64,000 nt of DNA from Hyunsoonleella pacifica (GTDB lineage: Bacteria > Bacteroidota > Bacteroidia > Flavobacteriales > Flavobacteriaceae): NCBI RefSeq assembly GCF_004310335.1, contig NZ_SIRS01000003.1, forward strand, positions 1 through 64,000, given 5' to 3'. Positions 36,746 to 44,406 of the stretch are shown piece by piece. Every line of letters starts with the position of its first letter. Position 1 is the stretch's first letter. The position numbers were made by a program, and so were the translations under genes. Under the pieces are notes generated by a model. It worked only from the letters and a program-made list of their open reading frames with translations. It searched no databases and had not been told where the DNA came from.

Positions 36746-37870
36746 CTAAAACAACTGTTTTAACACCCACAGATAATCTTCTCTTTGATTCACAAAATCT
36801 TTATCAGCAACATCAATAATCTTCACATTTAAGTCGGTTTGGGTTTTTAAAAACTCCAAATATCCTGAATTAATATGTTCCAAATAGTCATTTTCAATAT
36901 TCTGTTCGTACTCGCGTCCACGTTGTTTAATATTCTCTTGTAGGCGTTCTGTATTCTGGTAGAGATATACATAGAGTTCTGGTTTTTTAATGTCTTTATA
37001 CATTAAATTAAACAGCTTTCTATATAAGGTAAACTCGTCTCCTTTTAGAGTAATTTTAGAAAAAATCAACGATTTTATAACGTAATAGTCACTAACAATA
37101 AAATGCTTAAACAAATCTAGTTGTGATAAATCGTCTGAAATTTGCTGATACCGATCTGCCAAAAATGACATTTCTAAAGGAAAAGCGTACCTATTAGCAT
37201 CTTCATAAAATTTGGGCAAAAAGGGATTATCTGCAAAACGTTCTAATATTAATTTTGCATTAAAATCTTGAGCTATTTTTGTAGCTAAACTTGTTTTCCC
37301 TGCACCAATATTACCCTCTACAGCTATATAATTATATTTAGAAAAGTTATACTGTCTGCTTGGGTTTTTTAACCATATATTACTGGGTTCTAGTACAGAT
37401 TCATCTTCACATTCTTCTAAAAGAACTGATATTTCTTTTTCTAATTTTGGGTGTATTACTTTAGAAGCAATATCATTTAAAGGCAGTAATACAAATCTAC
37501 GCTTTTGCATTTCTGGATGCGGTACTTGTAGTGTTTTTGTACTAATAATATCATCTTCAACTAAAGCAATATCTAAATCTATAGTTCTTGCTTCATAGCC
37601 CTCCTTTTTATTGCGTGTTCTTCCTAAATTAGTTTCAATCTCTAATAATCTATCTAGAACATTTTGGGGTTTAAAATCGCTTTCTAAAACCAAACAACAG
37701 TTTAAAAAATCATCGCCTTCAAAACCAAAAGCTGGCGATTTATAAACTTTAGAAATAAGCTTTATGCTACCTATGTGTTGATAAATAGCATCAACAGCTA
37801 GTTGCAAGTTTTTAAACTTATTGCCTTTGTTACTTCCAAGAGCAATATAAAATGTTTTGGATGTAGTCAT
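36746..37870 (-). CDS. folK: Fusion: HPPK (FolK) with deoxynucleoside kinase
   Basis: A 374-residue bifunctional protein. Residues 1-160 are 6-hydroxymethyl-7,8-dihydropterin pyrophosphokinase (YIALGSNKGNKFKNL at 8-22; signature RTIDLDIALVED at 96-107), the step before dihydropteroate synthase in folate synthesis. Residues 178-374 are a deoxynucleoside kinase with P-loop GNIGAGKT (186-193), the substrate segment LERFADNPFLPKFYED and a DRYQQI motif. This combination is repeatedly seen in Bacteroidota and links folate supply with nucleotide salvage in one polypeptide. It is a single-gene unit. The nucleoside preference (dA/dG or others) is not readable. Confidence 0.93.
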   Translation of the reverse strand: MTTSKTFYIALGSNKGNKFKNLQLAVDAIYQHIGSIKLISKVYKSPAFGFEGDDFLNCCLVLESDFKPQNVLDRLLEIETNLGRTRNKKEGYEARTIDLDIALVEDDIISTKTLQVPHPEMQKRRFVLLPLNDIASKVIHPKLEKEISVLLEECEDESVLEPSNIWLKNPSRQYNFSKYNYIAVEGNIGAGKTSLATKIAQDFNAKLILERFADNPFLPKFYEDANRYAFPLEMSFLADRYQQISDDLSQLDLFKHFIVSDYYVIKSLIFSKITLKGDEFTLYRKLFNLMYKDIKKPELYVYLYQNTERLQENIKQRGREYEQNIENDYLEHINSGYLEFLKTQTDLNVKIIDVADKDFVNQREDYLWVLKQLF

Positions 37871-37953
37871 GAAGAAGCAAAATACTAAAATCTAAATAGA
37901 TTTAAGCTATATTCTTCAATGCAATTTTTAAAGAATTTTATTAGTTTTAGTCT

Positions 37954-38364
37954 ATGAAAAAAACCATTATCGTTTTTTCAGGATTAATATTAGTAATAGT
38001 ACTTTTATTTCATATTAGTACCTACTCTATCTATTCAGGACATCTTAAAATTGAATTAGTCATGGCCATTATCGCTGTTCTGTTTTTAATACTTGGAATT
38101 TACATTAATAAAAAAAGTCTACATCAATTAAAGCCTGAATTAAAAACAATAGATCATAAAAAAATACAAGAGTTAGAAATTACATCTAGGGAATATGAAG
38201 TACTACAGTCGATTTCAGAAGGGTTATCCAACAAAGAAATCGCTGATAAATTATTCCTATCAGAAAGCACCATAAAAACCCATGTATCTAATCTGCTAGT
38301 AAAACTAAATGCAAAACGACGAACACAAGCGCTACAAATTGCAAAATCTTATAAAATCATTTAA
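37954..38364 (+). CDS. Small membrane-anchored LuxR-type HTH regulator
   Basis: A 136-residue protein with two hydrophobic segments (about 5-20, IIVFSGLILVIVLLF, and 30-48, LVMAIIAVLFLILGIYI) followed by a C-terminal LuxR/NarL DNA-binding domain (about 70-133: LEITSREYEVLQSISEGLSNKEI, LFLSESTIKTHVSNLLVKL). There is no receiver domain, so any signal must come through the membrane part or through a partner protein. It diverges from folK-dNK across 83 bases and is followed 107 bases later by a VOC-family gene. Target genes unknown. Confidence 0.88.
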   Translation: MKKTIIVFSGLILVIVLLFHISTYSIYSGHLKIELVMAIIAVLFLILGIYINKKSLHQLKPELKTIDHKKIQELEITSREYEVLQSISEGLSNKEIADKLFLSESTIKTHVSNLLVKLNAKRRTQALQIAKSYKII

Positions 38365-38416
38365 AATTCATACTTTTAAAACTAAAGTATTAGCAATTTG
38401 GTACTTTAGTATGAGC

Positions 38417-38444
38417 CTTGTTTCTACCTACACCTCTAGTTTTG
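38417..38444 (+). promoter_or_regulatory. Promoter upstream of the VOC-family gene
   Basis: CTTG (38417-38420) and TAGTTTTG (38437-38444) with 16 bases between them resemble the Bacteroidota -33/-7 pair. The ATG is 26 bases downstream. Confidence 0.5.
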
Positions 38445-38470
38445 TTTTCAATTAATCAAAATCAAATTAT

Positions 38471-38842
38471 ATGAAATTAGGCGCATTTTCTATTAGTTTA
38501 AGTGTTAAGGATATTCATAAATCTAAGGCTTTTTACGAGTATTTAGGCTTCAGCATTTTTGCTGGAGACATAGAACGCAACTATCTCATCATGAAAAACG
38601 GCAATGCTCTTGTTGGGTTATTTCAAGGTATGTTTGAGCAAAATATTTTAACCTTTAATCCTGGTTGGGATGAAAATGCTAATACACTTGAAAACTTTGA
38701 TGATGTTAGAGCTATTCAAAAACATTTAAAAAATAAAGATATAACTTTAGAAAGAGAAGCAAATGAGAACACGTCTGGCCCCGCGAGTGTTGTTTTAACA
38801 GATCCTGATGGCAATACTATTTTAATAGACCAACACGTGTAA
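38471..38842 (+). CDS. VOC-superfamily (glyoxalase/dioxygenase fold) protein
   Basis: A 123-residue protein with the paired beta-alpha-beta-beta-beta pattern: FSISLSVKDIHKSKAFYEYLGF at the start (quoted in part: SVKDIHKSKAFYEYLGF) and VVLTDPDGNTILIDQH at the end. Candidate metal ligands are few, with a terminal Asp/His and a Glu, so both an enzyme and a binding role are possible. It starts a run of small unrelated genes on the plus strand (DUF4199, DUF1801, a second VOC gene). The physiological substrate is unknown; antibiotic-binding and glyoxalase I-like roles are both seen in this superfamily. Confidence 0.82.
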   Translation: MKLGAFSISLSVKDIHKSKAFYEYLGFSIFAGDIERNYLIMKNGNALVGLFQGMFEQNILTFNPGWDENANTLENFDDVRAIQKHLKNKDITLEREANENTSGPASVVLTDPDGNTILIDQHV

Positions 38843-38864
38843 CATCAATTAAAAAGCGAACAAA

Positions 38865-39371
38865 ATGAAAAATACAGTGATTAAGTACGGTGGTTATGGT
38901 CTATTAACCGGTATCGTTATTTTTTTAGCTACTATTTTATTAGGAAAAGGCTTGAGCTATACTACTCAAGAAATTTTGGGATATGCCTCTATGGTGGCTT
39001 CTCTTTCTTTTATTTTCTTTGGTATAAAACACTATAGAGATAAAGTAAATAATGGTGTTGTATCATTAGGAAAAGCTACACTTATTGGAATATTAATATC
39101 CATTTTTGTTGGTGTTGGTGTTGCAATAGCTGATTATATTTACACTACAACTATAAATCCAGATTTTGCCAATGAATATTTAGAGACTACTTTAAAAACT
39201 ATGGAAACGTCAATGATTCCAGAAGAATTTGAAATAAAAAAAGCTGAACTTACAAAGCAAATGGAAGATTATGGAGGCTCAGGAACCATGGCACTTTTAA
39301 TGTTTATTACTGTTGTGCTTATAGGATGTATTATATCTTTAATTTCAGGTTTAATTCTTCAACGTAAATAG
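38865..39371 (+). CDS. DUF4199-type membrane protein
   Basis: A 168-residue inner-membrane protein with four hydrophobic segments (about 12-27, 37-52, 68-88 and 140-164). A conserved-looking extracytoplasmic loop begins DYIYTTTINPDFANEYLE and continues with Met/Glu-rich helices, matching what I know of the DUF4199 family common in Bacteroidota. It lies 22 bases after the VOC gene and 6 bases before the DUF1801 gene, so the three are probably co-transcribed. No function is known for the family. Confidence 0.8.
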   Translation: MKNTVIKYGGYGLLTGIVIFLATILLGKGLSYTTQEILGYASMVASLSFIFFGIKHYRDKVNNGVVSLGKATLIGILISIFVGVGVAIADYIYTTTINPDFANEYLETTLKTMETSMIPEEFEIKKAELTKQMEDYGGSGTMALLMFITVVLIGCIISLISGLILQRK

Positions 39372-39377
39372 AAACTT

Positions 39378-39836
39378 ATGCAATACGATGCTACATCTCC
39401 TGAAGATTACATTAGTCAAGTCCCTAAAGAAAGACGTGCTACTTTAGAGAAGCTTAGACAGCTTATTAATAAAAACCTTCCTGAGGGATTTGAAGAGGGC
39501 ATGATTTACAAAATGATAGGTTATTATGTACCACATTCGGTATATCCCGATGGGTATCACTGCGACCCTAAAACACCATTACCTTTTATGAGTTTTGCTT
39601 CTCAAAAAAATTCTATCAACCTATACCATAGTGGGATTTATGCTAAACAGGAATTACATGATTGGTTTGTTAATGCATATCCTAAATACAGCAAACGAAA
39701 ACTAGATATGGGTAAAAGCTGTATTCGTTTTAAATATTTAGATGATATTCCTTTTGATTTGATTGAAGCACTAGTTAAAAAAATGACCTGTGATGAGTGG
39801 ATTGAAATTTATGAAAGTACTATAAAGAAAAAGTAG
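39378..39836 (+). CDS. DUF1801-family cytoplasmic protein
   Basis: A 152-residue soluble protein. The N-terminal helix pattern ISQVPKERRATLEKLRQLI, the central EGMIYKMIGYYVP and the later PLPFMSFASQKNSINLY with a closing GKSCIRFKYLDDIP fit the YdhG/DUF1801 fold, related to the iron-chaperone frataxin-like alpha-beta plait. It has no signal or membrane segment. It lies 6 bases after the DUF4199 gene. A dispersed palindromic repeat follows right behind the stop codon. Function in the family is not settled. Confidence 0.82.
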   Translation: MQYDATSPEDYISQVPKERRATLEKLRQLINKNLPEGFEEGMIYKMIGYYVPHSVYPDGYHCDPKTPLPFMSFASQKNSINLYHSGIYAKQELHDWFVNAYPKYSKRKLDMGKSCIRFKYLDDIPFDLIEALVKKMTCDEWIEIYESTIKKK

Positions 39837-39997
39837 TTTGTAGTTTAACAACAAATACGTTAGGGATTGCAGTAATAGCTTCTGGTCCCGCTTAAGCGGG
39901 AAGCCAAAACTACAAACGCAAAGCCCGACCCGAGAACATATATATAAATGATTGTTCAAAATAAAGTCATCGAGGGAAACCTGCCTGTCGGCAGGCA
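39836..39997. repeat. Dispersed palindromic repeat element (REP/MITE-like), non-coding
   Basis: Outer 11-bp inverted repeats GTTTGTAGTTT (39836-39846) and AAACTACAAAC (39907-39917) enclose TTAGGGATTGCAG and the perfect 16-bp palindrome TCCCGCTTAAGCGGGA (39886-39901). GCCCGACCCGAGAAC follows just outside, and a second stem CCTGCC-TGTC-GGCAGG is at 39980-39995. From memory, elements with GGGATTGCAG and AAGCCCGACCC ends recur between genes of Flavobacteriia. Locally it is much more GC-rich than its surroundings. It may act as a transcript-end or mRNA-stability element. Confidence 0.65.
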
Positions 39998-40034
39998 AGC
40001 GCCAAAACTAAAATTAAGAATAATATTTTTTAAA

Positions 40035-40421
40035 ATGAAAAACAGAGTTACAGGAATAGGTGGGTTATTTTTTAAAACTAAAGACCCAAAAGCTTCTAAA
40101 GCTTGGTATAAAAAACATCTTGGTTTTGATACTGACGATTACGGCTGTACATTTTGGTGGAAAAATAATGAGGGTAAGAAGTGCTCTACGCAATGGAGTC
40201 CGTTCCCTGAAGACACCAAATATTACGAACCTTCTAAAAAAGACTTTATGTTTAACTACCGTGTTGAAAATTTAAAGGAACTATTAGAAGTTTTGAAGAC
40301 CGAAGGAGTAACGATTGTTGGAGACATAGAAGAGTATGAGTATGGAAAATTTGGTTGGATTCTTGATAATGATGGTAATAAAATAGAGCTTTGGGAACCT
40401 ATAGATAGTGCTTTTTTGTAA
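40035..40421 (+). CDS. VOC-superfamily protein (second copy)
   Basis: A 128-residue protein starting at the ATG at 40035 (MKNRVTGIGG). The open frame extends further left, but that part would translate the dispersed repeat and is not protein-like. VOC features are GGLFFKTKDPKASKAWYKKH at the start, CTFWWKNNEGKKCSTQWSPF in the middle and the terminal GKFGWILDNDGNKIELWEP, where the Glu is the usual metal ligand. It is similar in layout to bleomycin-resistance/glyoxalase-like proteins. It is only distantly like the VOC protein at 38471. Substrate unknown. Confidence 0.85.
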   Translation: MKNRVTGIGGLFFKTKDPKASKAWYKKHLGFDTDDYGCTFWWKNNEGKKCSTQWSPFPEDTKYYEPSKKDFMFNYRVENLKELLEVLKTEGVTIVGDIEEYEYGKFGWILDNDGNKIELWEPIDSAFL

Positions 40422-40446
40422 TTTAGCATTTATAAGAAAATAACTC

Positions 40447-41211
40447 TTGTCTTACTTAGAAATTCTTCAATCACATGGTTTAACCCAATTGCAATGGGTT
40501 GCTATTGGTCTAGCAGCATTTATTTTAGGCTTTTCTAAATCTGGAATAAAAGGAATAGGCATTATTATTATATTAATTCTAGCTTTTGTTTTTGGAGAAA
40601 AAGCTTCTACAGGAATTTTATTGCCAATGCTTATCTCTGCAGATATTGTTGCTGTAAGCTACTACAATAGGCATACCCAATGGCGGTTTATAAAAAAACT
40701 TATACCTTCTATGGTAGTTGGGGTTTTAGTTGGAGTTTGGGTTGGAGATATTATCTCTGAAATTGTATTCAAGCGTGTTATGGCTGTCATTATCATAGCA
40801 TCCTTGGGAATCATGCTGTTTTTTGAAAAACAAAACACTAACTCAATTCCTAAAAACAAAGTTTTTTCCAATTCCGCGGGCTTTTTAGCAGGATTTACTA
40901 CTATGATAGGGAATTTAGCTGGACCTATTTCTAATATTTACTTTCTGGCTATACGCTTACCCAAGAATGAATTTATTGGCACTGGTGCTTGGCTGTTTTT
41001 TATTATAAATGTATTTAAGCTACCGTTTCATTTCTTTGTTTGGAAAACAGTAACAAAAGAAAGCCTAGTATTAAATTTAACATTAGTTCCTATAATTTTA
41101 GTAGGCTTTTTTATTGGTGCCACTTTAGTTAAAAAAATTTCAAATGTCAATTATCGTAAATTTATAATTATTGTTACGGCTATAGGTGGGGTAATAATGT
41201 TATTCCGATAA
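40447..41211 (+). CDS. TauE/SafE-family sulfite/organosulfonate exporter-like membrane protein
   Basis: A 254-residue inner-membrane protein with about eight hydrophobic segments and the family repeat motifs: LAAFILGFSKSGIKGIGII near 23-41 and, in the second half, SAGFLAGFTTMIGNLAGPI with an Asn/Pro-containing turn. The start is TTG (40447-40449), giving MSYLEILQSHGL; no in-frame ATG precedes the first membrane helix. It is 25 bases after the VOC gene. Family members export sulfite, sulfoacetate or similar anions, but many have no known substrate, and no sulfur-metabolism gene is adjacent. Confidence 0.88.
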   Translation: MSYLEILQSHGLTQLQWVAIGLAAFILGFSKSGIKGIGIIIILILAFVFGEKASTGILLPMLISADIVAVSYYNRHTQWRFIKKLIPSMVVGVLVGVWVGDIISEIVFKRVMAVIIIASLGIMLFFEKQNTNSIPKNKVFSNSAGFLAGFTTMIGNLAGPISNIYFLAIRLPKNEFIGTGAWLFFIINVFKLPFHFFVWKTVTKESLVLNLTLVPIILVGFFIGATLVKKISNVNYRKFIIIVTAIGGVIMLFR

Positions 41212-41306
41212 TTTTATAATTGTAACAGTTTTAAACTTTTAAACACATATAGTTAGTAGTAATTTTTTTATTACTTTTAAATACTAATCAAAAAAAATAA
41301 AAAATC

Positions 41307-41783
41307 ATGTCAGACGAAAAAAAATTAGGAGACGATTTAAACGATATGTTAGATGATGCTAAAGACGGTGCAAAAATGGCAGCCGACAAAGCTGGAGAAA
41401 TAGCTGATGAGGCAAAAGAAAAGGCTAAAGATTTTGCAAATGAAGCTAAAGAAACTGTTTCTGAGTTTGCAGATGATGCTAAAGAAGTATTGAGTGATGG
41501 AAAGAACGTAGCAATAATAGCTCACATTACATTTATTGGATGGATAATAGCATTGATTATGAATAGTAGTAATAAAACCGAATTGGGTTCATTTTATATT
41601 AGACAAATGTTAGGATTAGTCTTGATCTCTTTTGTAGGAAGCTTTATTCCTATCTTAAATATTATTCTATGGATTGTCATGTTAATATTATGGATTATGA
41701 GTTTAGTAGGTGCTTTAGGAGGAGACAAAAAACTTACCCCTGTTTTAGGAGAGCATTTTCAAAATTGGTTTAAAGCTCTATAA
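41307..41783 (+). CDS. LEA-like N-terminus fused to DUF4870-type membrane domain
   Basis: A 158-residue protein. Residues 1-65 are a charged, Ala/Lys/Asp/Glu-rich amphipathic helix (DAKDGAKMAADKAGEIADEA and more of the same), resembling the LEA-like lipoprotein at 10621. Residues 68-150 contain three hydrophobic segments with VAIIAHITFIGWIIALIMN, a pattern I associate with DUF4870 proteins. It probably sits in the inner membrane with the LEA-like arm in the cytoplasm. Monocistronic with a terminator. A stress-protection role is plausible but not shown. Confidence 0.82.
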   Translation: MSDEKKLGDDLNDMLDDAKDGAKMAADKAGEIADEAKEKAKDFANEAKETVSEFADDAKEVLSDGKNVAIIAHITFIGWIIALIMNSSNKTELGSFYIRQMLGLVLISFVGSFIPILNIILWIVMLILWIMSLVGALGGDKKLTPVLGEHFQNWFKAL

Positions 41784-41791
41784 TATAGATT

Positions 41792-41826
41792 AAAGTCCAT
41801 TGATTAAATCTCTTTGGACTTTTTTT
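41792..41826 (+). terminator. Terminator after the LEA-DUF4870 gene
   Basis: Stem AAAGTCCA / TGGACTTT with a 15-base loop is followed by a T-run on the plus strand. Confidence 0.7.
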
Positions 41827-41840
41827 AGTTAATTTATTAT

Positions 41841-41860
41841 TGTAATATTGCAATATTACA
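41841..41860. promoter_or_regulatory. Candidate ArsR operator: perfect 20-bp palindrome
   Basis: TGTAATATTG is followed directly by its exact reverse complement CAATATTACA. It ends 36 bases before the arsR ATG and overlaps the -33 box of the promoter described next, the expected place for autorepression by an ArsR dimer. Confidence 0.72.
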
Positions 41861-41877
41861 TTTTAGTTATATATTTG
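41848..41877 (+). promoter_or_regulatory. Promoter of the ars operon
   Basis: TTG at 41848-41850 and TATATTTG at 41870-41877 (exact TAnnTTTG) are 19 bases apart, as in Bacteroidota housekeeping promoters. The arsR ATG follows 19 bases downstream. Confidence 0.68.
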
Positions 41878-41896
41878 TACTTATAATTAGATAATC

Positions 41897-42220
41897 ATGG
41901 GAGCTTCAAAACTACATATTTACAGTAAAGACATCAACGAAATGGCCGCTATAGCAAAAGTATTTGCACACCCTGCTCGTATTTCAATTTTACAATATAT
42001 AAGTAAACAAGAATCTTGCATTTGTAATGACATAGTTGATGAAATAGGGCTATCTCAACCGACAATTTCTCAACACTTAAAAGTTATAAACGAGGCTGGT
42101 TTACTAAAAGGTAATTTTGAAGGAAAGAGTATTTGCTACTGTATAAACATTGAGCGCTTCCAAGAATTTCAAACACAGTTAAACATTTTTTTTAATACTA
42201 CAGCATCTAGCTGTTGTTAA
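41897..42220 (+). CDS. arsR: ArsR/SmtB-family metalloregulatory repressor
   Basis: A 107-residue winged-helix repressor. The recognition helix region is DEIGLSQPTISQHLKVINEAG. The metalloid-binding position in the third helix is occupied by Cys41 and Cys43 (ESCICNDIV), corresponding to the CxC of As(III)-sensing ArsR, with further cysteines at 80/82 and a C-terminal CysCys pair (106/107). It probably represses its own operon (arsR, DUF6428 gene, arsC) by binding the palindrome directly upstream and releases on As(III) or Sb(III). Start is clear: MGASKLHIYS. Confidence 0.92.
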   Translation: MGASKLHIYSKDINEMAAIAKVFAHPARISILQYISKQESCICNDIVDEIGLSQPTISQHLKVINEAGLLKGNFEGKSICYCINIERFQEFQTQLNIFFNTTASSCC

Positions 42221-42264
42221 AACTACTATTTAATTAAAATCTATCGACCATATAAAACTTTAAT

Positions 42265-42759
42265 ATGAGAACACAAGAATTTTTTTCAATTTTGGAATCA
42301 AATAAAGATAAAACGTTACTTTTTGAATATGCCGAAGGTGTATTCGTTAGTGCTAATTATCATATTACAGAAGTAAAACATATCTCTATAGACTCTGTAG
42401 ATTGCGGAGCTGGCACTGATAGTTGGAGAGAAACTATAATCCAACTTTGGGAAAGTCCTGAGGAACATGATAAAACTGAATACATGTCTGTTTTAAAAGC
42501 TCTAGGAATTTTAAATAAAGTTGGACGAATGAAACCTTTTGTTTTGGATGCAGAGGTAAAATTCGAATATAGTAATGAAACCTTCCATACTGCTCAGTTA
42601 TTTGTTAACGATTTCGAAATACGCGGTCATAACTTAATTTTTAAATTAGCTGTTGAAAAAACAGACTGTAAAGCCAAAGAAGCATGTGGTATTAGTTCTG
42701 AAGAAAAAGTAACTTCAACAAATGAGGCATGTTGTTCTCCAAATAGTGGGTGTTGTTAA
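42265..42759 (+). CDS. DUF6428-type protein of the ars operon
   Basis: A 164-residue cytoplasmic protein without membrane segments. The core shows EYAEGVFVSANYHITEVKHI and the DCGAGTDSWRETIIQLWES segment, which I associate with DUF6428 proteins found beside arsenic genes in Bacteroidota. The C-terminus is cysteine-rich: C.AKEAC near 133-138 and a final stretch with ACCSPNSGCC. These thiols could bind As(III) and act as a metallochaperone or sink. It lies 44 bases after arsR and 16 bases before arsC. Function not established. Confidence 0.8.
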   Translation: MRTQEFFSILESNKDKTLLFEYAEGVFVSANYHITEVKHISIDSVDCGAGTDSWRETIIQLWESPEEHDKTEYMSVLKALGILNKVGRMKPFVLDAEVKFEYSNETFHTAQLFVNDFEIRGHNLIFKLAVEKTDCKAKEACGISSEEKVTSTNEACCSPNSGCC

Positions 42760-42775
42760 AATTTAAAAATTTGAT

Positions 42776-43387
42776 ATGTTATTTAATACTATTTCTAATG
42801 TCATAGCAACATTAGACACGAGCATAATTTCAGAAGAGAGAAAAACTATTTTAGAAGAATTAATTAGCTACTTACAGAAAAAAAAGGCATCTGATTCTCC
42901 TATTCGTTTAAATTTTATTTGCACGCATAACTCAAGACGTAGCCATTTATCACAAATATGGGCGCAAACTATGGCGTCTTATTTTAATATAAAAAATGTA
43001 TCGTGTTATTCTGGAGGGACAGAAGCTACAGCTATGTTTCCAAAAGTTGGTGAGACTTTGAGTAATCAAGGCTTTAATATTGATACATTATCTAATGAGA
43101 ATAATCCTGTTTACAGCATCAAATTTTCTAAAAATGATCCATCTATAATAGCTTTCTCTAAGAAGTATGATGACGATTTTAATCCAGCTTCCGAATTTGC
43201 AGCAATAATGACATGCTCTTCAGCTGATGCAGGTTGCCCAATGGTTTTTGGTTCCGATAAGCGTATTGCACTTACGTATGAAGACCCAAAAAAATCTGAT
43301 GGTACACCTCAGCAAACAGAAACGTATTTAGAGCGTAGTTTACAAATTGCTACTGAGATGAAGTTTGTATTTTCTAGGCTAAATTAA
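42776..43387 (+). CDS. arsC: Thioredoxin-coupled arsenate reductase-like protein (LMW phosphatase fold)
   Basis: A 203-residue protein. The phosphate loop C-X5-R is CTHNSRRS (Cys49, Arg55). Two further cysteines at 147 and 154 (MTCSSADAGCPM), seven residues apart, match the relay pair of thioredoxin-type ArsC, and a DP loop follows (YEDPKKSDG). Thus arsenate reduction with a three-cysteine relay is more likely than plain tyrosine phosphatase activity. A 45-residue N-terminal helical extension is unusual relative to the short 130-residue type. It is the last gene of the ars unit; it converges with the next gene after 17 bases and no exporter gene follows. Confidence 0.85.
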   Translation: MLFNTISNVIATLDTSIISEERKTILEELISYLQKKKASDSPIRLNFICTHNSRRSHLSQIWAQTMASYFNIKNVSCYSGGTEATAMFPKVGETLSNQGFNIDTLSNENNPVYSIKFSKNDPSIIAFSKKYDDDFNPASEFAAIMTCSSADAGCPMVFGSDKRIALTYEDPKKSDGTPQQTETYLERSLQIATEMKFVFSRLN

Positions 43388-43404
43388 AATCTGTTCTACA
43401 TCAA

Positions 43405-44406
43405 TTACAATCCATAACCAAAAGGTAATAAATCTCCAACGCGCTGCGCTGCAATTTTACCAGCGAAAAGTACTTTATCTGCTTCTGTGTAATTACCGTA
43501 ATAGTCAATTAAAATTGAAGGTGTCTCAAACTCAATACTCGATTTCTTCCAATTCTTGAAAAGAATATTTAAAGGTTGTGATAAAGAAACACGCTTTATT
43601 TCAGTATTGTCTTTTGGTTCTACATGAATGTATTCCCATGGATCTACCGGGGTATTTTTAGAATATATTTGATATTTTTTTAATTTTTGGATATAGAGGG
43701 CACGCATAAATTGTAGTTTAGAACCATCATACGCCTTTCTTCTATTTTTGAGTGCTTTTTTCTTATCAAAATTCTCAAAATCTTGGTAATACGAATTACC
43801 TAGAAATCCTACTCTTTGCACACTGAAGAGGCCTTGGTTTGGAGTTGGGGGATTAAATTTTAATGTAAAGGAATTTAGATCGTAAGTTAGATTGTATTGT
43901 AATGCGTTATTTTTAACACGCAAAGGAGCTTTAGAATGAGCTGTTAATACTCTTTCTTTTTTGTTGTAACTGAGTATAATATCATCCTCGTTTAGAATAG
44001 TGCAAGATTTACCAAACCTAGAAAGTCCTAAAAATTCTCTTCTAAAAAATCGAAGCTTTTGCTTTCGTGTTAGTCCGTCATTAGCATTTACGACTACTTC
44101 TCCCAAACTTTCGTAGTCTTCTTCTAGTAAAATCATTAAAGTATTATTATTTCTATAATTAGTAACGACCTGTTTTTTATAACCCAAAAAAGATATAATT
44201 AAGGGTGATTTTATAGCATCAGAATATTTTATAGAAAATTTACCATCACTTCTAGTAATTGCTCCTAGGCTTGTATTATCAAAATAAACAGTAGCTGTTT
44301 CAATTGGGGTTTTGGTTTTGGAATCTAAAACAGTACCACTTATAGTTTGAGAATTTATTGAAAAGCCAAGTAATAAAAATAATAAAGGGTATAATTTAAC
44401 TTTCAT
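43405..44406 (-). CDS. Exported protein with carboxypeptidase-regulatory-like domain
   Basis: A 333-residue protein with a signal peptide (1-19, LLFLLLGFSINSQ). Residues 20-100 are a CarboxypepD_reg-like beta-sandwich (TISGTVLDSKTKTPIETATVYF, DGKFSIKYSDA, ISFLGYKKQVV; quoted in parts). The remainder is a basic beta-rich region not recognised, without TonB plug or barrel motifs. It is the last gene of a four-gene minus-strand run and overlaps the end of the acyltransferase gene by 11 bases, so it is co-translated with it. The role is unknown; such domains often occur in outer-membrane-associated proteins. Confidence 0.78.
   Translation of the reverse strand: MKVKLYPLLFLLLGFSINSQTISGTVLDSKTKTPIETATVYFDNTSLGAITRSDGKFSIKYSDAIKSPLIISFLGYKKQVVTNYRNNNTLMILLEEDYESLGEVVVNANDGLTRKQKLRFFRREFLGLSRFGKSCTILNEDDIILSYNKKERVLTAHSKAPLRVKNNALQYNLTYDLNSFTLKFNPPTPNQGLFSVQRVGFLGNSYYQDFENFDKKKALKNRRKAYDGSKLQFMRALYIQKLKKYQIYSKNTPVDPWEYIHVEPKDNTEIKRVSLSQPLNILFKNWKKSSIEFETPSILIDYYGNYTEADKVLFAGKIAAQRVGDLLPFGYGL

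Noticed and set aside
39948-40034. N-terminal extension of the second VOC protein
   Set aside because: It would translate the palindromic repeat (product with PVGRQA) and is unlike any VOC start; the ATG at 40035 fits the fold.
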